Source: Acidobacteria bacterium UBA2990 (GTDB lineage Bacteria > Acidobacteriota > Vicinamibacteria > Vicinamibacterales > UBA8438). Taken from it: a stretch of DNA of 64,000 nt. The position numbers and the translations under genes are program-made. Positions 51,540 through 60,938 of the stretch are shown here, piece after piece (position 1 is the stretch's first letter; every line of letters starts with the position of its first letter). The stretch spans positions 49,560 to 113,559 of the forward strand of contig DEAE01000031.1 in assembly GCA_002347025.1 (NCBI GenBank), read 5' to 3'. The notes under the pieces are model-generated. The model was not told the origin of the DNA, made no database searches, and saw nothing but the letters and a program-made list of their open reading frames with translations.

Positions 51540-52841
51540 TCACTCTCCAGGCTGGTGCCCAGTCCGGCTAGGCTTCGCTCCACTCTGAGATAAGTCACTG
51601 CCACGTGAAAACAAGACAATCCGGTTGGTGTTTGTGCCCTTCTTTAGATTCTCGATTCCCCAGCAGTTCGAGGTCTTCGTGAATTTCTGGTCATTGATCA
51701 CGATCGCTTCCGGGCAAAGGCCTGCCCTGATGCCCGCGGGAACAACCAAATCTTCCAGTTGAAGGGAACCATTCCTGACTTCACCGACCTCGAATGCCAC
51801 AAACCCGCTATTTCTAAGAACCCGATGGAGTTCCTTAAAAACTTCTGTCATCGCAGCCTGCCATTCTTCAGGCTTCTTGTAGTGCCAAACCTCTACTGCC
51901 TCTGAATCGACATCATTGAACCAGCACCGAAGCCAGTTGTCTCGCTTGTAGTTCACCACGTCGAGAAACGGGGGCGAGGTGACAACCAGTTGAACCGACC
52001 CTGACTCAATTCTCGGAGTCCGACCAGCTGAACCAGTTAAAAGAACAGCCTCTTGTCCTCTGTCAAAGATACTGGTCTCACTGGGAGGAGATGTCTTCGC
52101 CAAAAGCGTATGAGTCTTTCTGAGAACGATCTCCCTGACAACCCTTCTGGGAGGAATCTGTTTCCGTCGCTCATTGATGCGTAACTGCGATTCAATCGAG
52201 ACAGCTTGATTAGGGGGAAGAGTGTAAACGGAGAAGAATCCTTTGGAGTGACCAGTCAACCTTGTAGTGGCCACCATTTGAATCCAGCCATCAATGGAGT
52301 CAAACTTGCCAGTGCTCCGCCGATTCATAAGGTATTCCCGTAATGCCGAAATCTCGTCGAGCGTGTCCTTGTGGTAGAACGCAAGCAGGTCCTGTCGAAC
52401 AGGCCCGGCTGGGGACGTAGGGATGGAAGAGAAACGCGTGTCGACCGCAGCCAAGGTCGGAGGGGAAAACCGTGGCTCACACAGCAGCCGTGAAAGCGGA
52501 TTCACGTCACAGCCGAGGGGAACACGATCCAGCAAGGCTGCTTCTATCAGAGTCGTGCCGCGTCCCATGAACGGGTCATAGACCTTGTCTCTCGGCCCTG
52601 TCAGTCGCTGGACAAAAAATCTCGGGAGCTGGGGCTTAAAACATGCTCGATACGATACCTCGTGGAGGGAATCAGCCGCCCGTTGTTTGGCAGTCCAGAA
52701 TTCATTGACGAAATAAGGAACGACCGATCCTTCAAAGCGCCGAGAAAAGATCTCCGTTGGTTTACCAAAATGATCAAAGTCCTGCAGTTGTTGCTTGAAG
52801 GCGCTCGTACGCACCGGCGGCATCGGCGATTTGCTTCCCAT
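51540..52841 (-). CDS. Solitary DNA methyltransferase, probably N4-cytosine type
   Basis: 433 residues. AdoMet motif I (Y-D-P-F-M-G-R-G-T-T-L, about 88-98) precedes the catalytic V-T-S-P-P-F-L-D (motif IV, about 292-299); S-P-P-[YF] is usual for N4-cytosine enzymes. A target-recognition-like region of about 190 residues lies between them. No endonuclease or repair gene is adjacent, so it is an orphan modifier or the remains of a system. Like the 21590-27968 block its codons are AT-richer than those of its neighbours, which suggests lateral origin. ATG 52823 is an alternative start with a GGGAAG site. Confidence 0.82.
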   Translation of the reverse strand: MGSKSPMPPVRTSAFKQQLQDFDHFGKPTEIFSRRFEGSVVPYFVNEFWTAKQRAADSLHEVSYRACFKPQLPRFFVQRLTGPRDKVYDPFMGRGTTLIEAALLDRVPLGCDVNPLSRLLCEPRFSPPTLAAVDTRFSSIPTSPAGPVRQDLLAFYHKDTLDEISALREYLMNRRSTGKFDSIDGWIQMVATTRLTGHSKGFFSVYTLPPNQAVSIESQLRINERRKQIPPRRVVREIVLRKTHTLLAKTSPPSETSIFDRGQEAVLLTGSAGRTPRIESGSVQLVVTSPPFLDVVNYKRDNWLRCWFNDVDSEAVEVWHYKKPEEWQAAMTEVFKELHRVLRNSGFVAFEVGEVRNGSLQLEDLVVPAGIRAGLCPEAIVINDQKFTKTSNCWGIENLKKGTNTNRIVLFSRGSDLSQSGAKPSRTGHQPGE

Positions 52842-52884
52842 CAGCGGGTGATCTCAACAAGCCCACTTGATAACGGTCGAAAAG

Positions 52885-53211
52885 TCATTTTTCTGCGTTT
52901 ATTGAAACCATGTGGATGGTCTGAGTCTCGGGGTCAAGCCTGCCCGTCACCCTCACCTGCTTGCCCGCAAACTCTTCAGACGCCATCTGGTCACTCAGTC
53001 TGTAGACCTCACCGCCGTCATAGAGAACATATAGGGCACCATGCGCAAAGATACATGCCCTTGTGCACTCGGCATCGGTCTCACCCATTTGCATTTGAGA
53101 ATGATTGGCGTTTGCACACTCGCTGTCAGTAACGTGACCAATGAACCTCTGCTCGCCCTGCCCTGCGGCCAGCGCTGCTATCCACAGGAAACCGAAAATC
53201 AGAGCCTGCAT
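52885..53211 (-). CDS. Small exported protein with a DUF5818-like OB-type domain
   Basis: 108 residues with a signal peptide (MQALIFGFLWIAALAAGQ). The body has the pattern F-I-G-H-V-T-D-S-E-C, then C-T-R-A-C-I-F-A-H-G-A-L-Y-V-L-Y-D-G-G, then a F-A-G-K-Q-V-R-V-T-G-R-L-D strand set ending in I-H-M-V-S-I. This layout (two to four Cys plus His, then an OB-like barrel) is common in small exported proteins of Acidobacteriota. The Cys/His residues could bind metal. No operon partner; function unknown. Confidence 0.7.
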   Translation of the reverse strand: MQALIFGFLWIAALAAGQGEQRFIGHVTDSECANANHSQMQMGETDAECTRACIFAHGALYVLYDGGEVYRLSDQMASEEFAGKQVRVTGRLDPETQTIHMVSINAEK

Positions 53212-53341
53212 TCCTGCGTCATTCCTTCCTGATCAACTTTCGGCAACGTTACCGAGCACACCGGAGGTACACATGTCGACCCGAACTGTATCGCTGGACA
53301 AAGGTGCCGGCATCAAGTTCGCAATATCCGCGGGTCTCAGA

Positions 53342-54838
53342 TTAATTCAGCCGCTCACTCTTAATAGCCCTGCCCGGGAAAACACCTTCGACAAGCTCGC
53401 CGTCGCGCACGACGAATGTACCAGACACAAGCACATGCACAATGCCTGCTGACGGAATGTCGCCTTGTTCATACGTCGATCGGTCTAGGACCGTGTCCGG
53501 GTCGAACAGCGTGATATCGGCATCGGCACCGAGTCGGATGCGCCCTTTGTTGCGCATCGCCGGAGCGAACTGTTCCAAACGCTGCGCCGGAAGCAACGTC
53601 ATCTTCTTTAAAGCATCCATTAGTCCGATGGTCTGCTGTTCACGCGAGTAGTAGCCCAAGATACGAGAGAACGTACCAGCCCCACGGGGATGCGCCGGGC
53701 CATACAGGAAAGGAATACCATCGCTCGCTACCATCACATCAGGTTGAGCGATAATCCACGCATTTGTCTCCTCACGGCGACTGCCGCTAATCACCCAGCC
53801 ACCCTCCGCTCGATAGCGTGCGAAACTTTCTGCGGTCAGCCGCTCGCCGGTTGCTGGCCATAACAAACTGGAAAAATCGGCGTCGTCCCGGCCTACCCAA
53901 CTGTCATACGAGGCCGATTCAATGCGCGTCGATCCCGCGGTATAGGGATAGGCCTCGGTCGTGATATCGAGACCACGGTCACGTGCACCACGGATCAGAG
54001 ACAAGACCGTGGGAGCCAACTCGCCGGAGCTACTGTTCAAGTGCACGAAATGCAACGAAGCTCCAGTGGCTGCGGCGTTTGCGATACCTTCCTGAAATGC
54101 ACCGAGAGTCCCTCCAGAGTTGGCGCCACGCGTGTGGATGAAGAGAGGAATCTCCTCATCACTCGCCAACTCAAAGAGGTCATAAATCTCAGAGCGCGAC
54201 GCGCCCGGTGTGTAGGTGATCCCTAGACCGAAACCGAGGCCACCTTCATCAAGCCCCCGAACCATGAGTTCTTTCAGCCGGGTGCGCTCTTCTTCGGTGG
54301 TGTCCATATCCTCAAAATCCGAAAACGCCAGCAAGTCACTACGGTCCGGACTGAGCGTCGCCCAGCTTCCGAGATCTGCGTCATGGAAAAGCTTGACCCT
54401 TGCACCCAAATGACCAACCGAGGCCCCGTAGTGGATCACCGCATCACCTTCGCGACCCGCGATCCAATCGGCGACTGGGTAGACACCAAGTTCGAGTTCG
54501 AGAGCGGTGGTGACGCCATCTAGGGCTTGGAGACGGTTGCTGACAGCATCCTGGCCATGCGCGTGCAGATCGATAAAACCGGGAGCCAGAACCAGGCCAC
54601 TTGCGTCGACGACTTCAGGGGCCTCGATCGGGGTCTCAGAAATGGCTACGATCGTGCCGCCACTGATGCCGACGTGGCGCACCGCGTCGAGCCCAGATTC
54701 CGGATCCATCACACGTGCATCCAAGAAGACCAGGTCAGGAGTTACCGGGGGCGCCTCGGTCTGGGACACCCCCATCTCGCAACCTCCCAGCACCATCACC
54801 ACAAGCAGTGCACAAATAAACCCATCGCGCTGGTGCAT
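53342..54838 (-). CDS. Lipoprotein amidohydrolase, D-aminoacylase (N-acyl-D-amino-acid deacylase)-like
   Basis: 498 residues from ATG 54838, where a lipoprotein signal begins (FICALLVVMVLGGC). Amidohydrolase features: A-P-G-F-I-D-L-H-A-H-G-Q-D (HxH), a conserved E-L-E-L-G-V region replacing the usual Cys/Lys metal bridge, I-H-T-R-G-A-N (His), H-F-V-H-L-N-S (His) and V-A-S-D-G-I-P-F (catalytic Asp). The D-aminoacylase family removes acyl groups from N-acyl-D-amino acids and related turnover products of peptidoglycan or peptides. Same architecture as the two other envelope amidohydrolases of this window but a different subfamily. Confidence 0.86.
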   Translation of the reverse strand: MHQRDGFICALLVVMVLGGCEMGVSQTEAPPVTPDLVFLDARVMDPESGLDAVRHVGISGGTIVAISETPIEAPEVVDASGLVLAPGFIDLHAHGQDAVSNRLQALDGVTTALELELGVYPVADWIAGREGDAVIHYGASVGHLGARVKLFHDADLGSWATLSPDRSDLLAFSDFEDMDTTEEERTRLKELMVRGLDEGGLGFGLGITYTPGASRSEIYDLFELASDEEIPLFIHTRGANSGGTLGAFQEGIANAAATGASLHFVHLNSSSGELAPTVLSLIRGARDRGLDITTEAYPYTAGSTRIESASYDSWVGRDDADFSSLLWPATGERLTAESFARYRAEGGWVISGSRREETNAWIIAQPDVMVASDGIPFLYGPAHPRGAGTFSRILGYYSREQQTIGLMDALKKMTLLPAQRLEQFAPAMRNKGRIRLGADADITLFDPDTVLDRSTYEQGDIPSAGIVHVLVSGTFVVRDGELVEGVFPGRAIKSERLN

Positions 54839-55114
54839 TATCCTCTCCCTGTCTTGACACACTCCCGTAGCGAGACTTTCACACACGCTTGATTCTACTG
54901 CCCGATCAAGGTTTCGCAGTTCCAGTCTTCACCGATACTCCTGCTGGACGTGCCACGGACACATTCTAACGCTCCACACCCTAGAGCGCGGTGGGAGCCA
55001 TGACGCACTCAGCCACATAGTGCTGTTGGGTTTTCATGTTAGGGACGCGTGGTCACTACATCCCTCGTGAGGATGTCGGCTGACCTCAACGTATCGATTG
55101 GCGCTCAAGAAACA

Positions 55115-55142
55115 ATGCCCGCAGCGTTCCGGCTGCGGGCAT
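55115..55142 (-). terminator. Rho-independent terminator of the 55166-55909 gene
   Basis: ATGCCCGCAGC pairs perfectly with GCTGCGGGCAT across a 6-base loop, and on the minus strand the stem is followed by TGTTTCTT. It begins 24 bp after the leftward stop codon. Confidence 0.75.
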
Positions 55143-55165
55143 CTCAGGCTCCTAGCAACGCTAGC

Positions 55166-55909
55166 TTAGTTGTTTCGAGAATGGATCAGGTACGACCTGG
55201 ACAACGTTGCAGTACTGCAACTGATTGGAGTCTCCGGATTGGCCCCTCCACTATTCTGGTTAAACTGATCCATCCCGGCGCCAAAGTCAGCAAAGCTGCT
55301 GAAAAAGAACCGCATCGCTACTGCTGAATTTACTGGGCGTCTCGGCCCACCGAAGCGTCGACTGATGACACCTGCGCCTCGAGCACCAACACTCTCTCTA
55401 AACCTGTTCGCCAGCGCCACGGCATCGTCCACCGTCGCCCCATTTAACTCGCAGAGAGTAGTAGCCACCGGAGCCAAAGGCGACGGCGACCCGCCAGTCC
55501 GCTGGTCGGGAGGTATGGCAGGTCTGATATTCGATATCCACACATTCTCATTACAAGTGGCTACACCATCTAAGCCGCGGCGACCGGTTCTGTCGGCCTG
55601 ACTCCGGAAGAACGCTCCCCGCTTTTCGAACATGTCGGTATAACTCGGATAAATAAAGTCACTAATAAAGTCAAACCCCTGAGCGTTGTTTCCAGCCACA
55701 GCGATACCTTGTCGAAACACAACAATCCCTGGTGCCATATCCTCAGACCATTCAAAATTTCTGGCCGTTTCCACCACATCTGCCATGGTGTAGCCAGGAT
55801 TGATCGTACAACCCCTAGTCCTACTTACGAACACATCATCCTGCGCGGACACATAAGATGCGCTCAGAGACAACATCAAGATTGAGGCAATGGTGATAAC
55901 AATCTTCAT
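55166..55909 (-). CDS. Exported protein of unknown function
   Basis: 247 residues with a clear signal peptide (MKIVITIASILMLSLSASYVSA). The mature part contains four scattered Cys, two domains of similar size that each begin near V-x-x-A-x-x-F/R-x-E-S (TMADVVETARNFEWSEDMAPG and DDAVALANRFRESVGARGAG) and the ending F-N-Q-N-S-G-G. The internal likeness suggests a duplicated ferredoxin-like (ABM/NIPSNAP-type) fold, but I do not recognise a family. Good terminator downstream; isolated gene. Confidence 0.7.
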   Translation of the reverse strand: MKIVITIASILMLSLSASYVSAQDDVFVSRTRGCTINPGYTMADVVETARNFEWSEDMAPGIVVFRQGIAVAGNNAQGFDFISDFIYPSYTDMFEKRGAFFRSQADRTGRRGLDGVATCNENVWISNIRPAIPPDQRTGGSPSPLAPVATTLCELNGATVDDAVALANRFRESVGARGAGVISRRFGGPRRPVNSAVAMRFFFSSFADFGAGMDQFNQNSGGANPETPISCSTATLSRSYLIHSRNN

Positions 55910-56578
55910 AAGGGACGTCCTCCAATTGACTGGTTATTAAATGCAGACCGGCGGCTACCACTCTCCCTTGCTTCACCCCTGTTCATGAAACACCTAGGAA
56001 CGTCGAGGTTTAGGAAACAGACCGAGTTCCCGCTCAGATTTGCGCTATAGCAGCCCAGACAATAACAGATCTAGGCAGTATTTCTTTTTCTAAGGAACGA
56101 GAACTTTATTTTTACGTATTTATCGACTCCTAAGAGAGAGTCAACCAGAGAGCAAAGCCCCGTGATCGCAAAACGAGAACCATCACCTGGCGACTCGAAC
56201 TGCCAACGCCTCTCCTCAAGGGACAGGCCGATGCCAGTCTTGGTTGACTACTGACCGTTACCACGGGGAGTCACGCACCTACCGGCGTTCGTCGTCCCTA
56301 GCAACATTCTTATAAGGTTCAGCTTCCACAAGCGCCGGATTTCTCCGGGGATACCATTTCGTCGCTCATCGCTGACGAATCTCTGGGACCCCACACAGGG
56401 AAAGAGGTTACAAGGACCCACAGCCGTCCCCCTTCTGTTGAAAGCCTGGTCAATGGACGGTAGGATTGGCCTATCCGTTCACTGGTGCGGTTCCATGAAC
56501 AGGTCGAGGCAGCGTTGACCTCAGCCAACTCTTTCGAGGGCTCAGGCAACCTCTGTAGGCTGAGGACAAGGGTTCTAT
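55910..56578. other. Intergenic, AT-rich, with the amidase promoter
   Basis: 669 bases between divergent genes. The part around 56080-56140 is strikingly AT-rich for this genome. Apart from the + strand promoter at 56438-56466 I see no gene, repeat or RNA. Confidence 0.4.
56438..56466 (+). promoter_or_regulatory. Shared-type promoter for the amidase
   Basis: TTGAAA (56438-56443), 17-base spacer ending CAATGGACGG, TAGGAT (56461-56466), + strand, 113 bases before ATG 56579. It has the same boxes and spacing as the other copies but lacks GCCAGC in the spacer. Confidence 0.55.
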
Positions 56579-58102
56579 ATGTGTCGATTAATGTCTGTTG
56601 TGGTCTGTGGGCTTCTCGTGCTGTCGTCACAATCGGTGGCCCAACCGAGCCTGCTTGAGGCGTCAATAGAGGACCTTCAAAATTGGCTAAACCGCGGTCA
56701 AATCACGTCGGTTGAACTCGTTGAGTGGTATCAACAGCGCATCGACGCCTATGACCAGCAAGGGCCATCGTTGAACGCGATACAACACCACAATACCAAC
56801 GCGCTTGCGCAAGCGAAAGCACTGGATGATGAGCGTGATCGTTCTGGGCCGCGCTCCTTGTTGCACGGAATCCCAGTGCTGGTGAAGGACAACTACGAAA
56901 CTGTCGACATGCCCACGACGGCAGGTTCGGCCATCATCGAGGGGCATTGGCCCAAAAGGGATGCAACTCAAGTTGCCAGGCTGAAAGCGGCCGGCGCCAT
57001 CATCCTTGCAAAAACCACCATGCACGAATTTGCCTACGGCTGGACCACGCAGGGTTCCGCGTTTGGTATGACGCGGAATCCCTACGGACTTGATCGTCAT
57101 CCCGGTGGCTCGAGTGGCGGTACAGGCGCAGGGGTAGCAGCCAACTTTGCGGCCGTCGGCATGGGCAGCGACACCTGTGGTTCCATTCGTGTCCCGGCGG
57201 CACACAACAACCTAGTGGGACTACGAGGGACACAGGGTATCAGTAGTCGAACCGGTATTGTCCCGTTGTCGAGCTCCCGAGACATTGGTGGTCCGCTTGC
57301 TCGTAATGTGCGGGATTTGGCCATCACACTGGATGCAACGGTGGGTTATGACCCTCTCGACGATCAAACGGCCGAGTCGTTTGGCAAGATTCCTGACAGC
57401 TATTTATCCAAGTTACATCAGTTGGATCTGCGTGGGTGGCGGATTGGCGTCTTGTATGACTGGTTTGGCACCGAGCCTGACAATGGTGCAGTGAACGCAC
57501 GAATCCAAGGCGTCTTGACAGCCCTCGCTGCTGAAGGCGCCTCTATCATTCGACTGACCTCGCCGGCGCTAGTCGGACTGAAGGCCGAAACATCAGCCCG
57601 CACCGCAAATTTTGTGCAAGTCTACGACCTAAAAAGAGACCTGACAGCCTATCTTCAACAGTATCCAGTACTCCCCGTTCAGTCGTTCGCGGACCTGGTA
57701 ACCGATCAGCGGTTGTCAAGTGACGTCGCACCCCTCTGGGAAGCCATGATGAGTCCGACTTACGACTCGAGAAGGACCTATCTTGAACGCCACGCGGACG
57801 GGAGGAGAATGCGCGCCGAACTGCTAACTCTCTATCAGACGCATGATTTAGACGCCTTAGCTTATCCGACTGCTATCCTCGAAGCCGCCAAGCTCGGCGA
57901 GGCTCAACCGCACTTCAACTGCCGGTTGGCACCGGTGTCAGGTTTGCCGGCAATATCCGTTCCGGCCGGATTCGGGAACCACGAGATGCCCGTGGCTATA
58001 GAGTTGATGGCCGAACCGTGGGCTGAACAAAAACTCCTTGATCTCGCCTACACCATTGAACAGTTGGTCCCGACCAGAAAGCTACCGAGCCATACCCCGT
58101 AA
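56579..58102 (+). CDS. Exported amidase-signature family hydrolase
   Basis: 507 residues with a signal peptide (LMSVVVCGLLVLSSQSVAQ). The amidase Ser-cisSer-Lys triad is complete: K103 (L-V-K-D-N-Y), cis-S179 (H-P-G-G-S-S-G-G-T-G-A-G-V-A) and nucleophile S202 (G-S-D-T-C-G-S-I-R-V-P-A). It hydrolyses a C-N amide bond of an external substrate; GatA is excluded by the signal peptide and lack of GatB/C. It has its own promoter and is followed at 142 bp by the molybdenum-enzyme operon. Confidence 0.92.
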   Translation: MCRLMSVVVCGLLVLSSQSVAQPSLLEASIEDLQNWLNRGQITSVELVEWYQQRIDAYDQQGPSLNAIQHHNTNALAQAKALDDERDRSGPRSLLHGIPVLVKDNYETVDMPTTAGSAIIEGHWPKRDATQVARLKAAGAIILAKTTMHEFAYGWTTQGSAFGMTRNPYGLDRHPGGSSGGTGAGVAANFAAVGMGSDTCGSIRVPAAHNNLVGLRGTQGISSRTGIVPLSSSRDIGGPLARNVRDLAITLDATVGYDPLDDQTAESFGKIPDSYLSKLHQLDLRGWRIGVLYDWFGTEPDNGAVNARIQGVLTALAAEGASIIRLTSPALVGLKAETSARTANFVQVYDLKRDLTAYLQQYPVLPVQSFADLVTDQRLSSDVAPLWEAMMSPTYDSRRTYLERHADGRRMRAELLTLYQTHDLDALAYPTAILEAAKLGEAQPHFNCRLAPVSGLPAISVPAGFGNHEMPVAIELMAEPWAEQKLLDLAYTIEQLVPTRKLPSHTP

Positions 58103-58244
58103 TCTATAGTCCGGTCTCACACCACCCATGTCCGTCTTGACCTCTTCCAGAACACCCTTGGTGGCACAGATTTCCAATAACTTCGATGGAAGACCTTGAC
58201 CCATACGAATCCAACCTCCTGCGAATTCGGTCTATGATGGGCAC

Positions 58245-60938
58245 ATGAATCCGGTATCGCGCCGCGCGTTTCTGAAGTCGAGCGTTGCCGTTACTGCAGC
58301 GACAACATTCCCACGGACCCGCCTGTCTGCTGCAGGGCAGGAACCGGATGGGGTCCCGCCAGCGGCTCCGCAGACCACCATTTCCCTGAGGGTCAACAGC
58401 GAACGCCATACGCTCGAGGTCGAGGACCGATGGACTCTCGTCGAACTACTCCGTGATCACCTACAGCTCACCGGCACGAAGGTCGGTTGCGACAGGGGCG
58501 AGTGCGGTGCCTGCACCGTCCACCTCGACGGGATGCCGGTCTACTCCTGTAGCCAGCTCGCAGTCTGGGCGGACGGTCGCGAGGTCACCACCGTCGAGGG
58601 ACTCGCAGACGGTGTTCACCTAGACCCACTGCAACAGGCGTTCATCGATGGTGACGGCCCTCAGTGTGGTTTCTGCACCTCTGGTCAACTAATGTCGGCC
58701 AAGGCCGTTGTGATGACCAATCCGAACCCTACCGAGGATGAGGTACGGCAAGGAATGGCAGGCAACATCTGCCGCTGTTCGAACTACAACCGCTACGTCG
58801 CAGCCGTGATGTCTCGGCCACCACAGCAGGCGAGCCGCCTCGATCCTCTAGCCACGGTCGGGGTGTCTCATCCGCGAATCGATGCCCGCGAGCGGGTGAC
58901 CGGCCTAGCTCAATACACCGGCGACGTCGCAGTTCCAGACATGCTCTACGCCCGAGTAATCAGGAGCCCGCATCCACATGCGCGGATCACAAGGATCGAC
59001 ACGACCCATGCTCTGGAGATGCCGGGGGTTCATGTCGTGCTCACTCGCCAACAGTGCGATGTGACCTGGAGCAGCGGGGACTCTCACAACCCGCGGTACC
59101 TGTTTAACAACCCGGTGCGATTCGTCGGCGACCCTGTAGCCGCAGTGGCCGCTATCGACCGTCACACCGCCGAAGCAGCACTCAAGGTTATCGATGTCGA
59201 CTACGAGCCGCTCGACTTTGTCCTCGACCATGAGGAAGCGCTTTTATCTGGAATCGTTGAGGTCCAACCGGGTGGCAACCTGTCTCCTCGCCGCGACGGT
59301 GAGCGGCTACCTGAGATCTACCAGCGAGGCGATCTCGACGTCGGCTTCGCGGCGTCGGATGTAATCGTTGAAGAAACATATGTTTCCAAACACCACAATA
59401 ACGCCCAGATGGAACCGCGATCCGCGGTGGCGCAGTGGACTGGAGACCAACTCACGCTTTGGTCGCCGACACAAGGGATCTCCAACACCCGCCGAGACAT
59501 GGCCCGTGACCTCGACATTCCCCCCGAGCGAGTTCGCGTCATCTGCCAGTACATGGGTGGTGGCTTCGGTAATAAGAACCAGAACCAAGATTCAGACCTC
59601 ATCGCTGCCGTGTTGGCACGGGAGGCCGGCCGACCTGTCAAGCTTGAGCTGACACGCAAGGAAGACTTCCTCGGGGTGCATGGCCGGTGGCCAACCACGC
59701 AGCACTACAAGATCGGCGCGAGCCGTGACGGCACGCTCCAGGCCCTGCAACTTCGCGGCTACAGTGGCATGGGACCCCACCGAAAGAGTAGTGGCGGCAT
59801 TGCAGGAATCGAGCTCTTTCGCTGTCCGAACGTACGGCGCGAAGTGTCGCCGGTGTACACCAACATGACCGTCGCCGCAAATTTCCGAGGACCGGCCTAT
59901 CCACAGGGCGTTTGGGGCATCGAATCGGTCATGGATCAGCTTGCACACGAGCTAGCCATCGACCCGCTCGATTTCCATCTTCACAATCTCACACGCGAGT
60001 ACAACGATGAAACCCCCTATACCAGCTGGTCGCTTCGCGAGTGCATCACCGAAGGCGCCGACCGGTTCGACTGGGCGAATCGCTGGCGCCAGCCGAACGG
60101 GCGGACCGACCGAGTGGCCCGCGGGGTCGGGATGGCGATCGGGATGTTTGCAGCACGTCTGGGTCGGAGTAGTGCGGTGCTACGCCTCGAACAGAACCAC
60201 CTCTGGCTCCACATTGGTGTGACTGACATAGGCACGGCCACCAAGACTGCGATGGCGCAGATCGCAGCCGAGGCCATGGACATGAACCTGACGGACGTGA
60301 CCGTGGTCTGGGGTGACACCGACCAGTGTCCCTACTCGGTCGGCGAATCTGGTAGCCGCACTACAACCCACACTGGGCATGCGATTATCCAAGCGGCCGA
60401 GGACCTCAAGCGACAGATCGCTGCGTTGAACGGGGCCCTCGGAGACCGCCCGCTTATCGCTCAGGCCACCCCTGAACCGACAATCGAAGGGATGGCCCGC
60501 TATGCTTCAGCCGCGCACTTTGTGGAGATCGAGGTCGACACCGAGCTTGGTGGCATCGCTGTCATGCAATACCTCGCGATGCATGAAAGCGGCCGCATCA
60601 TCAATCCCCTCACGGCCGAGAGTCAGATCAAGGGTGGCGTCACCATGGGGATTGGCATGGCACTGCACGAGGAACTTGTCTACGATCGAGCTACCGGTGT
60701 TCCGGTCAACCCAGGATATTACGGTGCCAAGGTGATGACTCACCTCGATGCACCAGAGATTGAGGTTCACTTCATCGAACCGATCGACACCTTTGGACCA
60801 TACAGCGCGAAAAACGTCGGCGAACCCCCGGTTATCCCGGTCGTCGCCGCCATCGGAAACGCCGTCTTCAATGCAACCGGTCGCCGAATCAAAGAGCTTC
60901 CAATGACCCGCACCAGGGTGGTGGAGGCTCTGGCATGA
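58245..60938 (+). CDS. Tat-exported molybdenum hydroxylase: fused 2Fe-2S and Mo-cofactor subunits (PaoA+PaoC-like)
   Basis: 897 residues. A twin-arginine signal (VSRRAFLKSSVAVTAATTF) leads into a plant-type 2Fe-2S domain (C-D-R-G-E-C-G-A-C-T-V-H-L-D-G ... C), then the alpha-helical 2Fe-2S domain (C-G-F-C-T-S-G-Q ... C-R-C-S-N-Y). After a short linker (about 200) comes the xanthine-oxidase-type Mo-binding subunit (SPHPHARITRID, GGGFGNKNQNQD, GESGSRTTTHTGH) ending with the catalytic Glu block N-V-G-E-P-P-V-I-P. Small and large subunits are usually separate genes. The enzyme would oxidise an aldehyde or N-heterocycle with water as oxygen source in the periplasm. The next gene overlaps by ATGA and supplies the FAD subunit. 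Confidence 0.9.
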   Translation: MNPVSRRAFLKSSVAVTAATTFPRTRLSAAGQEPDGVPPAAPQTTISLRVNSERHTLEVEDRWTLVELLRDHLQLTGTKVGCDRGECGACTVHLDGMPVYSCSQLAVWADGREVTTVEGLADGVHLDPLQQAFIDGDGPQCGFCTSGQLMSAKAVVMTNPNPTEDEVRQGMAGNICRCSNYNRYVAAVMSRPPQQASRLDPLATVGVSHPRIDARERVTGLAQYTGDVAVPDMLYARVIRSPHPHARITRIDTTHALEMPGVHVVLTRQQCDVTWSSGDSHNPRYLFNNPVRFVGDPVAAVAAIDRHTAEAALKVIDVDYEPLDFVLDHEEALLSGIVEVQPGGNLSPRRDGERLPEIYQRGDLDVGFAASDVIVEETYVSKHHNNAQMEPRSAVAQWTGDQLTLWSPTQGISNTRRDMARDLDIPPERVRVICQYMGGGFGNKNQNQDSDLIAAVLAREAGRPVKLELTRKEDFLGVHGRWPTTQHYKIGASRDGTLQALQLRGYSGMGPHRKSSGGIAGIELFRCPNVRREVSPVYTNMTVAANFRGPAYPQGVWGIESVMDQLAHELAIDPLDFHLHNLTREYNDETPYTSWSLRECITEGADRFDWANRWRQPNGRTDRVARGVGMAIGMFAARLGRSSAVLRLEQNHLWLHIGVTDIGTATKTAMAQIAAEAMDMNLTDVTVVWGDTDQCPYSVGESGSRTTTHTGHAIIQAAEDLKRQIAALNGALGDRPLIAQATPEPTIEGMARYASAAHFVEIEVDTELGGIAVMQYLAMHESGRIINPLTAESQIKGGVTMGIGMALHEELVYDRATGVPVNPGYYGAKVMTHLDAPEIEVHFIEPIDTFGPYSAKNVGEPPVIPVVAAIGNAVFNATGRRIKELPMTRTRVVEALA

